A DNA stretch of 64,000 bases, taken from assembly GCA_023639215.1 (NCBI GenBank), contig CP097899.1, positions 379,501 through 443,500 on the forward strand, read 5' to 3'. The notes beneath the pieces were generated by a model that was given only the letters and a program-made list of their open reading frames with translations, searched no databases and had not been told where the DNA came from. The stretch comes from Candidatus Pristimantibacillus lignocellulolyticus. Its GTDB lineage: Bacteria > Bacillota > Bacilli > Paenibacillales > Paenibacillaceae. Shown piece after piece: positions 54,335 to 64,000 of the stretch (position 1 is the stretch's first letter; each line of letters begins with the position of its first letter). A program made the position numbers and the translations under genes.

Positions 54335-55939
54335 TCAAATTCTTTTCCGATATTCATTAGCGGACATGCCCGAATAGGCTCGGAATAATTTATTGAAATA
54401 GCTAGTGTTGTCATAAGCTAACTCTTGCGCGATTTGATCTATACTTTGACTAGAACGATCTAGTAGCTCTTTTGCTTTTTCCATCTTCTTCTTGTTTACA
54501 AATTCTACAAACGTTTCGCCTGTTTCTTTTTTGAATATCCGACTGAAATGTGTTGCATTAAGATGAAGACGCCTTGCCATTTCATCCATACTTATCTTTT
54601 CACTTAAATGATTCATAATGTAATGTTGTGCCTCGGCGATCTCTTTACGGATAACTAAATGCTTACTTTGATGATAATTTTCCATCTTATCTACTAAGTG
54701 ACGATAAAGCCAAGTAAATAAGTATTCCATAGTATCAATTGCATATATTTTTTTCTGAATTCGTTCCACACTAAAACTCGTTAAAAAGTGCTGCATGACG
54801 GAGTATTTCAACTCTACATCTGTTACAATTTTCAATACCCAACCACGTATCATATCGATTGGATATTTTTGCTGATGAAGATGCGAACTCCACTTACGTA
54901 ATGTTTGATCAAGTAACTCTAATTCATTAGATTGAATAGCACTTCTTATATCATCCACTGCTTCAGCATATTTCGTAAATAGTTCAGCATGAGTGATATC
55001 TGGTACCTTATATTTCTCAATACTCATTTCTCCACAATAAAAATGTTGATTGTGGATATTAATCATTTCACATGCTTGTTTTTTGAAACCTATAATCGAA
55101 TCAAAGGAATTTCCTACAAAGTAAGATGTCTTCATCTTCATATGGTTAAGCAGTGACTGTTGAACATGAATAATATCTTGTAAGATTAACTCCTTCGTAT
55201 TCATTTTAATCGAAGTAGAATAAGCATATAAAAGTAGATATGTTTTTTCGTTTAGTGAAATAACGATATGATGCTCAAGCTGAATTGCCTCATGAAGTGC
55301 ATTCTCAACTACAAATTGCAATTGTCTAGCACCACCAAAGCGTAATTCTAGTTCTTCGAAACGATCTAACACACAAAGAACTGGTAAATAACTTTGCCTT
55401 GTTCGTAACTGTATTCCAAAATTCTCTGCACGATTCATCCATTCATCTTCATTCCATATTGGCAAATCAATGAGTGATTTTAGGTAGATTGTTTTTAAGG
55501 TTGAGTGACCTTCTGTTATTACATTTTGGATTAATTGTTGATGGCTTTTCTGATCTCTTTCTTTCTTCAGTTGCGTTACCATGCTCTGTAATATTTCAGA
55601 GAGTTGTTCACTTCTCATCGTTTCTTTCAATATATAATCATTAACATTTAACTTAACTGCCTGTTGTGCAAAATGAAACTCTTCATGACATGATAGAATA
55701 ATCGTTTTTAATGAAGGATTCAATTCCTTTGCTTTCTCAATCAGCTCTAAACCATTCATAATAGGCATACCAATATCAGTAATCAAAATATCAGGTTTTC
55801 CTTCCTTACACGCTTCTAAAGCTTCTTCTCCGTCTGTACATATTGAATATAGCTCTATTTCCAATTGTCCCCAAGGTAACTTCGCTTGCAAATAATCTAG
55901 AACTGGCATTTGATCGTCAGCAATAATTGCTTTAAACAT
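54335..55939 (-). CDS. Response regulator with AraC DNA-binding domain (YesN type)
   Basis: A 534-residue regulator. The receiver domain (1-120) has phospho-Asp55 (ILITDIGMPIMNG) and Lys in LKETMRSEQL. A long middle region (150-420) is poorly conserved, as in the family. The C-terminal AraC HTH (about 430-532) shows ISMDEMARRLHLNATHFSRI and IDQIAQELAYDNTSYFNKLF. The ATG at 55939 lies in the last codons of the kinase gene with GGAGGAG upstream, so the two are coupled. It probably activates the nearby carbohydrate ABC operon. Confidence 0.93.
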   Translation of the reverse strand: MFKAIIADDQMPVLDYLQAKLPWGQLEIELYSICTDGEEALEACKEGKPDILITDIGMPIMNGLELIEKAKELNPSLKTIILSCHEEFHFAQQAVKLNVNDYILKETMRSEQLSEILQSMVTQLKKERDQKSHQQLIQNVITEGHSTLKTIYLKSLIDLPIWNEDEWMNRAENFGIQLRTRQSYLPVLCVLDRFEELELRFGGARQLQFVVENALHEAIQLEHHIVISLNEKTYLLLYAYSTSIKMNTKELILQDIIHVQQSLLNHMKMKTSYFVGNSFDSIIGFKKQACEMINIHNQHFYCGEMSIEKYKVPDITHAELFTKYAEAVDDIRSAIQSNELELLDQTLRKWSSHLHQQKYPIDMIRGWVLKIVTDVELKYSVMQHFLTSFSVERIQKKIYAIDTMEYLFTWLYRHLVDKMENYHQSKHLVIRKEIAEAQHYIMNHLSEKISMDEMARRLHLNATHFSRIFKKETGETFVEFVNKKKMEKAKELLDRSSQSIDQIAQELAYDNTSYFNKLFRAYSGMSANEYRKRI

Positions 55940-57710
55940 GATGCATCTCCTCCAATTCATCAGCTGGAAAGACTAAAGTGACTTTCGTACCTTCTTGTTC
56001 AATACTACTAAGTTTCATTTGAAAGTTTTCGCCATAAATTAACTTTAATCGATTAAATACATTAACGAGACCAATTCCAGTTGTATTAACTTCTTCCGTA
56101 CTTTGATTATTCGTAATTTGATAACGATTTTGTTTTAAAGAACTGTTAACATTTTCGACAATGTCTTGTTTCATCCCCCTACCATTATCTTCGATTGTAA
56201 TAGTGAGATTATTATTTGCCTTTTTTACTATAATAACTATGTTTCCACCTTTTCGTACAAAGCCATACTTATAACAATTTTCAACAATGGGCTGCAAAAT
56301 AAATCGTGGAACAATTAGACCATATAGCTCATTGGATATATCAACGATAGTCTCGATTGGATAGCGCGTAGAGAATCCCATTAGTTCCATATATTGAACG
56401 GTTACATCTATCTCTGTTCGTAAGGTTACGTACTCTTGCTGACTTGTTAAAGTAGCCCGTAGTAACTTCGATAATGAGCCAACTAATTCTGCTTCATCAT
56501 TGTTTTCTTTGAGCAGCAGCTTCATTCGTATTGAATTTAATACGTTTAATAAGAAATGGGGATTGATTTGAACTTGTAGCATTGCCAATTCTGCTTGTCT
56601 CTTAAGTTTTTGTTCACCTTTCACTTGTTCAATCATCTCAGTAATCCGATCTAGCATATTGTCAAATGCTCTTCCTAACCGTCCCACTTCATCCCCTGAT
56701 CGCACGTTAGAACGTATATGTAAATCTCCCGCTTCTACTCTAAGTGCCACTACACTCAAGGCTTTTATAGGCTTAGTAAATTTATTGAGGAAGTAAGTAA
56801 GGATCGCCAAAAATAAAGCAACAAAAATTACTTGCAACATAATTCCTGACTTATATATAGATCCTAGTCGATTTGTAAATTGTTCATAAGGAACTAAACT
56901 AACTAATTTCCAGTTAGCAAGTTTTAATGGCATCGATACATAGATTTGATTCTGACCATCTACATAGGCAACTCCTGAAGATTCTGAAGTTTGCTCGGTT
57001 ATTAATCGATCAAAAGACTTTCCTATTAATTCATCATCAGCTTGTACGATAATCTTTTGTTCATCATCTAGCAGATAAATTGATTCAGAAAGCTGATCCA
57101 TAAATGAACTAAATGTGTTCTCCGTTCGACTCACAATTAAATACGCAAAAGGTTTCCCGTTATAATCCGTAAGCGCCCTTACCGTCATAATGACATAGGG
57201 ATCGCTTTTAATTTTTGATGTAATATAATTCGGTCTTACACCTAGATACAATGTTTCATACGGGCGTAATTGTGTAGCATCATCAAACCATTCTTCCTCT
57301 CGAAACTGATCTGGACTTGCCTCATAGAAGGAATAATTCGAGAAAGATCTGCCATCCTTCATTAATAAGGTTAGATATATATCAGATCGAATACTTGCAA
57401 CTCGCTCAAGCTGAGTCGTTACATCCCTCATAATAATTGTACTGGATGGTTGATGAAGTAAGCTCTGCATGTCTTCATTAAATTGAATTTGATTTGTTAC
57501 TTGGATCATTTCTTCCATTAAATTATGAAGTTGATTCTGAACTATTCTAAGTGATTGATTAGCTCTATCTAGTGCTTGTTCTTGGATGATCTTCTGTGAG
57601 AAGTAACTCGTATTATAAAGCATAATAATTGTAGGGACCATCATACACAAGATTGAAGTTAAAATGAGTTTATTTCTTAATGACATTCTTTTGAATGCAT
57701 CCCATATCAT
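55932..57710 (-). CDS. Sensor histidine kinase (YesM type)
   Basis: A 592-residue membrane kinase. TM1 about 16-36, an extracytoplasmic Cache-like sensor domain (about 40-285), TM2 about 288-308, HAMP (310-365; SGDEVGRLGRAFDNML), His-kinase phosphoacceptor in MLQVQINPHFLLNVLNSIRM, and HATPase_c (ENCYKYGF, DNGRGMK, GIGLVNVFNRL). The ATG has AAGGGGGATC upstream. It is upstream of and overlaps the AraC-type regulator. YesM/YesN systems in this group usually sense oligosaccharides or cell-wall sugars and control the adjacent sugar ABC transporter. Confidence 0.93.
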   Translation of the reverse strand: MIWDAFKRMSLRNKLILTSILCMMVPTIIMLYNTSYFSQKIIQEQALDRANQSLRIVQNQLHNLMEEMIQVTNQIQFNEDMQSLLHQPSSTIIMRDVTTQLERVASIRSDIYLTLLMKDGRSFSNYSFYEASPDQFREEEWFDDATQLRPYETLYLGVRPNYITSKIKSDPYVIMTVRALTDYNGKPFAYLIVSRTENTFSSFMDQLSESIYLLDDEQKIIVQADDELIGKSFDRLITEQTSESSGVAYVDGQNQIYVSMPLKLANWKLVSLVPYEQFTNRLGSIYKSGIMLQVIFVALFLAILTYFLNKFTKPIKALSVVALRVEAGDLHIRSNVRSGDEVGRLGRAFDNMLDRITEMIEQVKGEQKLKRQAELAMLQVQINPHFLLNVLNSIRMKLLLKENNDEAELVGSLSKLLRATLTSQQEYVTLRTEIDVTVQYMELMGFSTRYPIETIVDISNELYGLIVPRFILQPIVENCYKYGFVRKGGNIVIIVKKANNNLTITIEDNGRGMKQDIVENVNSSLKQNRYQITNNQSTEEVNTTGIGLVNVFNRLKLIYGENFQMKLSSIEQEGTKVTLVFPADELEEMHHV

Positions 57711-57877
57711 ATATGATCCCCCTTCAAATCATTACCAAACAAACCATATTTCCGAGTAATTTAGTATCATCTTATCATGTATATATCATTCAGTTATATT
57801 AATTTAATTGTTGTCATCATAATTTTATTAGTTATTCATATGTTTTTATTACTTTATTAATAATTACAGAAAAAGAC

Positions 57878-57916
57878 AAAGTAAAAGAGATCATGGAGCT
57901 CTATCTCTTTTACTTT
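57878..57916 (-). terminator. Terminator of the carbohydrate ABC operon
   Basis: AAAGTAAAAGAGAT / ATCTCTTTTACTTT with an 11-base loop, 19 bases after the binding-protein stop. A T run (TCTTTTTC) follows on the minus strand. Confidence 0.88.
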
Positions 57917-57934
57917 GCCTACTATGGATTGCTT

Positions 57935-59293
57935 CTACTGATAACTATCTACAATCTTTTGAATTTTTTGCTGAGCATTCTTAATCGTATCATCAATACT
58001 TTGACCCTGTAACATCATTAAGTCAAATTCATCTTGTAAAACAGCTTCTACTTCCGCTGTATAAGAAGGAGGATTTGGTCTAGCGATCATTTGACTTTCA
58101 TTGAAGAAATACAAGGCAGATTCTTTATCTACCATTTCAGGATTATTTGTAGCGTCAATGATCGTATCAAGTACTTCTTCCATATTCGCTTTTTTCCAAG
58201 ATGGAATATTACGACCTTGAACAATAAGCCCTTCCGTTGTAAACCAACGAACAAAAGTATACGCAGCATCTTTATTTTTCGATTTACTATATACAGTTAC
58301 TAAGTCAGAAGTTATATCTGATGTAATGTGATCTTCTTTATTCGTTTTTGGTAAAGGTGCAAACACTGTTTTAAATGTTGCAGGTACTTTATCTGTACCC
58401 CCTACCTCTGGAATCATAAATGTACCAGTAAGAATCATAGAGGCTTCTTCGTTAAAATATTGTGGGCGATAATTCAACTTTTGACTAATAACTTCAGCGT
58501 ATGGTGTAGCAATTTTGTCTTGATCCGCTTGCAATCGTATTTCTAATGATTTGCGCATTGAAGCAGTATCAATATTAGCAGACTTACGATCATCAGTTAC
58601 CAAGTAGCTATTATTAGGTTCATTCGAATTAGCCAACATTAGATAAGGATTAACCCATGTGTGGAAATATGTTCCATAGCGTTTTTTCTCACCATCTAGC
58701 TTAGTCATTTTTGCTGCGTATTCTAAAAATTCATCCCAAGTCCAATCGGTTGGTAATGGAAGATTAGCTTCCTTAAGATGATTTTCATTAATTGCCACGA
58801 AGAAATTAACTGATTTACCTGGCAATGCATAGTATTTGCCGTCTACTTTAGTGTCGACAGAATATTCATCATCAAAATTTAATGCATCTTTTGCCAAATA
58901 ATCATCTAATGGCTCAAGCATTCCTAATGCCAAACGTTGTGCATAATGAGCTGGAGATGAGAACATAATTACGTCCATATCTTCATTAGATGCAGCTGCT
59001 AAGTCTACTTTTTTAACATGTTCATTCGAGTTATTATCTCCAGCCGAAACATACTCAATTTTAATGTCTGGGTGTGCTTTTTCAAATTCCGCTTTTATTA
59101 CATCGAACTTTTCATTCTCTAAATTATACCAAGTGTACACTTTAAGCGTGGTCTGTCCACTCTTTGTAGTAGTCTTTGGTGCATTCGTCTCTGCATTCGT
59201 TCCTGAATTTTTCCCAGCATTAGAACCACAACCTACCAATAAAACAATAACCATCGCTGCAAGTAATGAACTCGATAACCATTTCTTAATCAT
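57935..59293 (-). CDS. Carbohydrate ABC transporter substrate-binding lipoprotein
   Basis: A 452-residue extracellular binding protein of the family-1 sugar group. The signal peptide ends with the lipobox LLVGCGS, so it is anchored through a lipid on Cys. The mature chain begins with a Thr/Asn-rich linker then TLKVYTWYNLENEKF. Sugar-binding landmarks are WTWDEFLEYAAKM and SDLVTVYSKSKNKDAAY. It is the last gene of a three-gene operon on this strand. I prefer the ATG at 59293, with GGGGGAA upstream. Sugar specificity is unknown. Confidence 0.93.
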   Translation of the reverse strand: MIKKWLSSSLLAAMVIVLLVGCGSNAGKNSGTNAETNAPKTTTKSGQTTLKVYTWYNLENEKFDVIKAEFEKAHPDIKIEYVSAGDNNSNEHVKKVDLAAASNEDMDVIMFSSPAHYAQRLALGMLEPLDDYLAKDALNFDDEYSVDTKVDGKYYALPGKSVNFFVAINENHLKEANLPLPTDWTWDEFLEYAAKMTKLDGEKKRYGTYFHTWVNPYLMLANSNEPNNSYLVTDDRKSANIDTASMRKSLEIRLQADQDKIATPYAEVISQKLNYRPQYFNEEASMILTGTFMIPEVGGTDKVPATFKTVFAPLPKTNKEDHITSDITSDLVTVYSKSKNKDAAYTFVRWFTTEGLIVQGRNIPSWKKANMEEVLDTIIDATNNPEMVDKESALYFFNESQMIARPNPPSYTAEVEAVLQDEFDLMMLQGQSIDDTIKNAQQKIQKIVDSYQ

Positions 59294-59326
59294 AACCATT
59301 CCCCCTGAATTGTTATTTGTGTTCAT

Positions 59327-60157
59327 CTATCCTTTAACACTGCCAGAAGCTACACCTTCAATAACTTGCTTTTGGCCGATGATAAAGATAAGTAAGAGTG
59401 GTAAAATGGCCGATACTGCACCTGCCATCATTAAGGAATAAAATTCACCATTCACGTCTGAAAATTTGGTCATACCAAGCTGCAACGTGAATAAATGATC
59501 AGAACGAAGGAAAATTAGTGGGTTCTGATAATCATTCCATGTCCAAATAAATCGAAGAATCATAACAGTTGCTAGCACTGGTTTCACTAAAGGTAATGTA
59601 ATTCGAGTATAAATTGTCCAATGATTGGCACCATCAATTCTAGCGGATTCAATAATTTCATTATTAACACTCATGTAAAATTGTCTGAGCAAAAACGTTA
59701 ATAATACTGAAGACGCTCCTAACAATATTAATCCAGTATGACTGTCAAACAATCCTAACCAGCGATATAAAATAAATTGAGGTACAAGGATTGCCTGACT
59801 TGGAATCATAAATGTTGATAGAATAATTAGAAAGAGTATATCTCTTCCTCTAAATTGAATTTTCGTGAATCCATAAGCTGCCATTGATGAGATAATGACT
59901 GAAAACAACGTAGTAAGCAGAGTAATTTTAATTGTATTCCAATAATACATAGTAAACGGCAGTGTTCCAAACCATACTTCATTATAATTGGTCCCTGCAT
60001 TCCAGCGTTTTGGAATCCATTGGATCGGATAACTTAGTACATCCAACTCAGGTTTCATAGAAGCAGAAATCATCCAAAGGAAAGGCATAATGAATATAAT
60101 TCCAGCAAAACTCATTAATATCGTAATGATTACTCGATTAAGTCTCAAAGCATGCAT
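59327..60157 (-). CDS. Carbohydrate ABC transporter permease (MalG type)
   Basis: A 276-residue membrane protein with six TM segments. The permease coupling motif is ESARIDGANHWTIYTRITLP. It has the usual family length, and the C-terminus (KQVIEGVASGSVKG) is the classic ending of this subfamily. The ATG has TAGGAGGAAGG upstream, and the MalF-type gene ends 12 bases before it. Partner of the MalF-type subunit. The ATP-binding subunit is not encoded here, so a shared MsmX-type ATPase encoded elsewhere is likely. Confidence 0.94.
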   Translation of the reverse strand: MHALRLNRVIITILMSFAGIIFIMPFLWMISASMKPELDVLSYPIQWIPKRWNAGTNYNEVWFGTLPFTMYYWNTIKITLLTTLFSVIISSMAAYGFTKIQFRGRDILFLIILSTFMIPSQAILVPQFILYRWLGLFDSHTGLILLGASSVLLTFLLRQFYMSVNNEIIESARIDGANHWTIYTRITLPLVKPVLATVMILRFIWTWNDYQNPLIFLRSDHLFTLQLGMTKFSDVNGEFYSLMMAGAVSAILPLLLIFIIGQKQVIEGVASGSVKG

Positions 60158-60168
60158 AGTCCTTCCTC

Positions 60169-61104
60169 CTAGTAGTTAACCCATTTTTTCTGACCAATCC
60201 ATTGAATGACCGTAATAGCGAGTATGATTATAAGCAACATAATGCCAATAGCAGATGCATAACCAGATTTCAATTGAATGAATGCTACTTCATATAAGTA
60301 GAACACGATTACTGAAGTAGATCCTGCTGGACCTCCATTTGTTAGGATCATAATAAGATCGAATACTTTGAAGGAGCCCACTATCCCGGTAATTAACAAG
60401 AAAAATGTTGTTGGAGAAAGTAAAGGAATCGTAATTTTGAAAAATTGTCTTATTTTAGAAGCACCATCAATATCAGCCGCTTCATATAAATCTTTAGATA
60501 TGTTTTGAAGTCCGGCCATAAAGATAATCATTTCAAAACCTACACCTGCCCAAATCATAATAATCATTACTGAGATTAATGAAAAGCTTGGATCAGCTAA
60601 CCATGCAGGTGGATTACTTATACCAATTGACATTAAGAAGTTATTAATAGGACCACTTGATGGGTGAAACAATACTCGCCATAGAACTGCAACTGCAACG
60701 AAACTAGATATAAAAGGCATAAAGTAAATTACTTTGAAAAAACTTTTGAAGTAGGTCGAATTATTTATTAACACTGCAAGAATTAATGAAATAAACAAGG
60801 AAACTGGAATAACTAATATCAATAATAAATTATTATTTAATGATTTAGTAAAGTCATCATCTGAGAACATCTTTGTGTAGTTATCCAATCCAATGAACTT
60901 AATAGAATCTAATCCCGCAATGAAATTCCAATCAGTGAAACTAATAACTCCTGATAAGATAATAGGAATAATTGTAAGAACAGTAGCTAATAGAACCATC
61001 GGACTAATGAATAAATAACCTGCCATAGTTTCTCTTGCAACCAAAAGGTTACGCTTATTTCGAGCAAGCTTTGGTTTAACTATAACTTCATTCACAGTTT
61101 TCAC
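60169..61104 (-). CDS. Carbohydrate ABC transporter permease (MalF type)
   Basis: A 311-residue membrane protein with six TM segments; the coupling motif is YEAADIDGASKIRQFFKITI. The GTG start has GAGAGGTGATC upstream. It is the first gene of the operon, so a promoter should lie in the preceding 200 bases; no clear one was found. It forms the channel with the MalG-type subunit. Confidence 0.94.
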   Translation of the reverse strand: MKTVNEVIVKPKLARNKRNLLVARETMAGYLFISPMVLLATVLTIIPIILSGVISFTDWNFIAGLDSIKFIGLDNYTKMFSDDDFTKSLNNNLLLILVIPVSLFISLILAVLINNSTYFKSFFKVIYFMPFISSFVAVAVLWRVLFHPSSGPINNFLMSIGISNPPAWLADPSFSLISVMIIMIWAGVGFEMIIFMAGLQNISKDLYEAADIDGASKIRQFFKITIPLLSPTTFFLLITGIVGSFKVFDLIMILTNGGPAGSTSVIVFYLYEVAFIQLKSGYASAIGIMLLIIILAITVIQWIGQKKWVNY

Positions 61105-61246
61105 TTTTGATCACCTCTCTTAGTTCGTCTATAGGTTTCATTATAGGGAGTGATGATTTCAATTACATGAAACTATTTTTTCTATTCCGAAATTTTTTTG
61201 CGTATTTTTCTATTAGCTTTACTTCCAAAAGAATAAAGAATACAAA

Positions 61247-61282
61247 ATAACCTCCAATGAAATTAATCATTAGAGGTTATTA
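61247..61282 (-). terminator. Terminator of the globin-coupled receptor gene
   Basis: AATAACCTCcAATGA / TCATTaGAGGTTATT with one mismatch, followed by TTTTGTATTC on the minus strand, 32 bases after the stop. Confidence 0.85.
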
Positions 61283-61313
61283 AATAGAACGGTTACTGTA
61301 TATCAGACTATTG

Positions 61314-62312
61314 TCACTTCAAGTTATCTAACTCTACTGTTACTTTTTCAATCAAATCCACATAGGTAGCCAATTGTTGAGAGCTTGCTACTTGGTTTTT
61401 GGAATAAAGAGAGTTATGTTCAGAGTCTTTTTTAACTGTAGTAAGTGTTGAATTAATATTATTTAGTTTCTCTTCAATCGTCCCTAATGAACCTTTAGAA
61501 CGATGAGCTAATTTACGAACTTCGTTCGCAACGACTTCAAAACCTCGGCCGTATTCACCTGCTCTTGCTGCTTCAATAGCAGCATTTAAGCCTAGTAGAT
61601 GCGTTTGATCCGCTACTTCCTTCATCATCTCACCAACCTGATGAATTGACTCAACCTCTTTGTCCAAATAAAGCACGTTCTGGTGTGTTTTCTCTTGATA
61701 ATCCGCATTTTTATGTACAGAATCTTCAATAGACTCACTACTATCTTTAAGTTGTACCATTAAAGATACCAATTCTTGAACTGCCGAACTAACGCCTGTA
61801 AGTAAATGATTTTGTTTCTCCAGTAGGTACTCTATTTTTGCTTTTTCATCTGCTTCGTAAGCTTCAAGAACTAATTGTGAATCTAAATTAAACATTTTAG
61901 TTAATGCATGAATGACGCTTTTCCATTCATTAGGAAGAATTTTTTCAAAAAGAGCAATTGCAATATCCAAATAGATAACGTAAGTTCCTAAATACCAATT
62001 CGTTGTTAATCCAATTTTGGAGTGTATCTTTCCTATGAACAACCGTCTTTCAATGAATTCTTCATCAATAACACCGGAAGCCAAAGATAGAAAATACCAT
62101 CGTTGCGTTTCTTTCAATCGATCCAACGTACTATGTTGTTCAATAATAGTGCGTAATTCAGGTTCAGCCGCCACTTGTTTATATAATTCATCAACAACTT
62201 GGTCTACTATAAGTTCAAATTCTTTTGCTTTGCTTTTTAATAAACTCAAATCATTCTCTGTAATACCAATATAACTAATTTGTTGATGTCGTTTCGACCC
62301 AAGATTAATCAT
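61314..62312 (-). CDS. Globin-coupled soluble chemoreceptor (HemAT-like)
   Basis: A 332-residue cytoplasmic receptor with no TM segment. The sensor globin (about 8-170) holds the proximal haem His97 (GKIHSKIGLTTNWYLGTY) and an EEFIERR helix like HemAT, an oxygen sensor for aerotaxis. The signalling part is short: the hairpin tip (LLGLNAAIEAARAGEYGRGF, VANEVRKLAHRS) is intact, but only about 75 residues follow it. HemAT of Bacillus has about 430 residues, so this is a short-stalk type. The ATG at 62312 has AGAGGGCGG upstream; a longer start at 62333 is possible. It diverges from the next receptor gene. Confidence 0.9.
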   Translation of the reverse strand: MINLGSKRHQQISYIGITENDLSLLKSKAKEFELIVDQVVDELYKQVAAEPELRTIIEQHSTLDRLKETQRWYFLSLASGVIDEEFIERRLFIGKIHSKIGLTTNWYLGTYVIYLDIAIALFEKILPNEWKSVIHALTKMFNLDSQLVLEAYEADEKAKIEYLLEKQNHLLTGVSSAVQELVSLMVQLKDSSESIEDSVHKNADYQEKTHQNVLYLDKEVESIHQVGEMMKEVADQTHLLGLNAAIEAARAGEYGRGFEVVANEVRKLAHRSKGSLGTIEEKLNNINSTLTTVKKDSEHNSLYSKNQVASSQQLATYVDLIEKVTVELDNLK

Positions 62313-62558
62313 AAATGGCCGCCCTCTTCTCATATGTAAATTAATATATATCAATCCTATCAATTACTCTATTGTGTGACTGCAATCTATTTGTAAATTA
62401 AAGCAATTAATAATAATTATAGCTTACAAATTTGCATAAGAATATGATGATTAAATATATATTTATATATCCTAAATTTTACCTTGTATATTTATACTAT
62501 AAATTAGTTTAATTATATCTATATAAGTATCATACAGGAAAAATTAGGAGTGTGCATC

Positions 62559-64000
62559 ATGAACAAGTCAACAAGTTGGATGTATCGAATCAATAATGTA
62601 TCGTTAAAAGTTAAACTTTCATTATCCATCTGCGCATTAATTGTCATTGTTTTGCTTGGAACGAGTGTTACATTGTATTATTCTGTATCTAAAATCATTT
62701 TCGAAAAAGCAAAAGACGAAATGATTGCGAACGGTGATCGAATAGGGGAAGGATTATGGACAGCTGCTCAATTAGAAGCACAATCCATCTACTTAGCATC
62801 TGCTCACAACACCTACATAGACTTACTAGAATATCGTGAACAGGAAATGGCTAGTGATAGTAAGTTTTTCTCCTCAGCTAACCCTCATTGGGAAAAAGCT
62901 AATAATACACTTAAAACTAGCATTCAGGGCAGCAAAAACAATGAGTCTTTCGCTATTCTTGATTCAAAAGGAATTATAGTAGCAAGTACAGACGATAACT
63001 TGATGCAAGTAGATATGTCTGACCGTGAATATTATCAAAACGCCATTCAAGGGAACAATTATATTAGCGATGCTCTTCTTTCACGAAGTACTAATCATCT
63101 AGTTGTATTTTTTGCACAACCGATTACAAATAAAGACGGTAACGTACTAGGTGTTTTTGTTGCCTCAGTAAACAGTACGTTTTTCACCGAGAAATTAGAT
63201 AATGTAAGTATTAATCAAGACGGTTACATATCGATTATGAGTCGATCTGGTATTACTCTATATCATTCGAAAGAACCAGATGCAATCGGTAATAAAGTTG
63301 AGGCTGAAGGCATTGACGCCTTTCTAGCTCAACGGGCGACTGATAATATCATCCGTGGCGATTTCGATGGAAATGATAGCTATACTCGATATACAAAAAT
63401 TCCAAATGCGGATTGGATTGTCTTAGTTTCCGATACCTATACGGATATTAACCAACCCATTAACAGCATGCTTAAAAGAGTCATTATAATTACAATTGCC
63501 GCATTATTAATTGCTATAATAGTAGGGCAAGTAATTGCCAATTATATTTGCAAGCCAATTATTCAGCTAACGAAGGCATCCAGACAACTTGCCCTCGGTG
63601 ATTTGACAGTAAAGGCGAACGGAAAATATACCAGTGAATTTAAAGAGTTAGCAGATAGCTTTAATACTATGGTTGATCAACAGAATATGCTCATTTCAAA
63701 TATGAATAAATCTATCCATGTCTTAACTAGAAGCACTAATGAACTCGATGCATCTGCGAAGCAGACTGCGACTTCTATTGCTGAAACAACAACAACTAGT
63801 ACGGAAATTGCTAATGCCATGGAATCACAATCCTATGACACGGAGCAAATTTCGGATAAATTCTACGGTTTCGGTCAGAAATTCGAATTAATTACGCAAC
63901 AAGTTCAGTCCATTCAAGATAGATCAGAGGATATTGTTGAAGTCTTTCATTCCAGTGAAAAAGTCATTGAAAATCTTATCAACATAAAAGATGTTCATGA
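62559..64000 (+). CDS. Methyl-accepting chemotaxis protein with dCache sensor (partial)
   Basis: A membrane chemoreceptor cut by the right edge; 480 codons are visible. TM1 about 19-41, a double-Cache sensor domain (about 45-300; FAILDSKGIIVASTDDN, MSDREYYQNAIQG, DGYISIMSRSGITLYH), TM2 about 305-327, HAMP (about 328-382; LALGDLTVKA, SEFKELADSFNTMV), then the start of the cytoplasmic helical domain. dCache domains bind amino acids, purines or other small molecules; the ligand is unknown. The ATG has TTAGGAGTG upstream. Confidence 0.93.
   Translation, partial: MNKSTSWMYRINNVSLKVKLSLSICALIVIVLLGTSVTLYYSVSKIIFEKAKDEMIANGDRIGEGLWTAAQLEAQSIYLASAHNTYIDLLEYREQEMASDSKFFSSANPHWEKANNTLKTSIQGSKNNESFAILDSKGIIVASTDDNLMQVDMSDREYYQNAIQGNNYISDALLSRSTNHLVVFFAQPITNKDGNVLGVFVASVNSTFFTEKLDNVSINQDGYISIMSRSGITLYHSKEPDAIGNKVEAEGIDAFLAQRATDNIIRGDFDGNDSYTRYTKIPNADWIVLVSDTYTDINQPINSMLKRVIIITIAALLIAIIVGQVIANYICKPIIQLTKASRQLALGDLTVKANGKYTSEFKELADSFNTMVDQQNMLISNMNKSIHVLTRSTNELDASAKQTATSIAETTTTSTEIANAMESQSYDTEQISDKFYGFGQKFELITQQVQSIQDRSEDIVEVFHSSEKVIENLINIKDVH

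Overview
The window is an A+T-rich chromosomal segment of a Gram-positive, spore-former-type member of the Bacillota, most like Paenibacillus or a close relative. The signs are strong Shine-Dalgarno sequences with many TTG/GTG starts, an SLH-domain surface protein, YesM/YesN-type two-component genes beside a sugar ABC transporter, a sigma-B/RsbV/RsbW stress module with YtxG/YtxH/YflT-type genes, a YheC/D-type ATP-grasp protein, LipL, and a globin-coupled chemoreceptor. I see no rRNA, tRNA, CRISPR array, prophage or insertion sequence. The closest species is an inference; no search was run.

Layout. 1-1.5 kb: a LacI-type regulator (cut by the window edge) and an XRE regulator. 1.7-8 kb: a chemotaxis operon, cheA-cheW-MCP-cheR-cheB. 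8-14 kb: single genes (APH-type kinase, luciferase-like monooxygenase, GNAT acetyltransferase) and a divergent TetR/MFS efflux pair. 14-22 kb: a two-component system, a membrane-anchored DUF3919-like protein and an iron/phosphonate-type ABC transporter with two paralogous binding proteins. 22-25 kb: a large surface protein with about 270 residues of Thr-Pro repeats and a C-terminal sortase-like domain that lacks the catalytic His and Cys. 25-32.5 kb: small accessory genes, a CDF metal exporter and a second TetR/MFS pair.

32.6-43.6 kb is a general-stress region. It holds YtjA- and YflT-type genes, a REC-PP2C phosphatase (RsbU-like), RsbV, a first RsbW, a hybrid histidine kinase translationally coupled to an orphan CheR, then YtxG-like / second RsbW / SigB, YtxH-like, and a tandem-repeat YjzC-like protein. 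Several of these genes carry sigma-B-like promoters (GTTTCA-N14-GGGTAT is the best). The parts read as a signal chain: kinase and REC-phosphatase, then RsbV, the RsbW proteins, SigB and its target genes.

43.7-48 kb: glycerol use (PocR/AraC regulator, glycerol dehydrogenase, dihydroxyacetone kinase). 48-54.3 kb: an SLH protein, an ATP-grasp protein, PanD, a MATE exporter, LipL and a short YgjP-type metallopeptidase. 54.3-61.1 kb: a YesN/YesM two-component pair and a three-gene carbohydrate ABC transporter. 61.3-64 kb: a soluble globin-coupled receptor and a dCache chemoreceptor (cut by the window edge).

The best leads for follow-up are the catalytically dead sortase-like repeat protein, a tandem 63-65 bp hairpin element found between genes at two transporter loci, and the duplicated RsbW in which one copy has lost a conserved ATP-site Asp.
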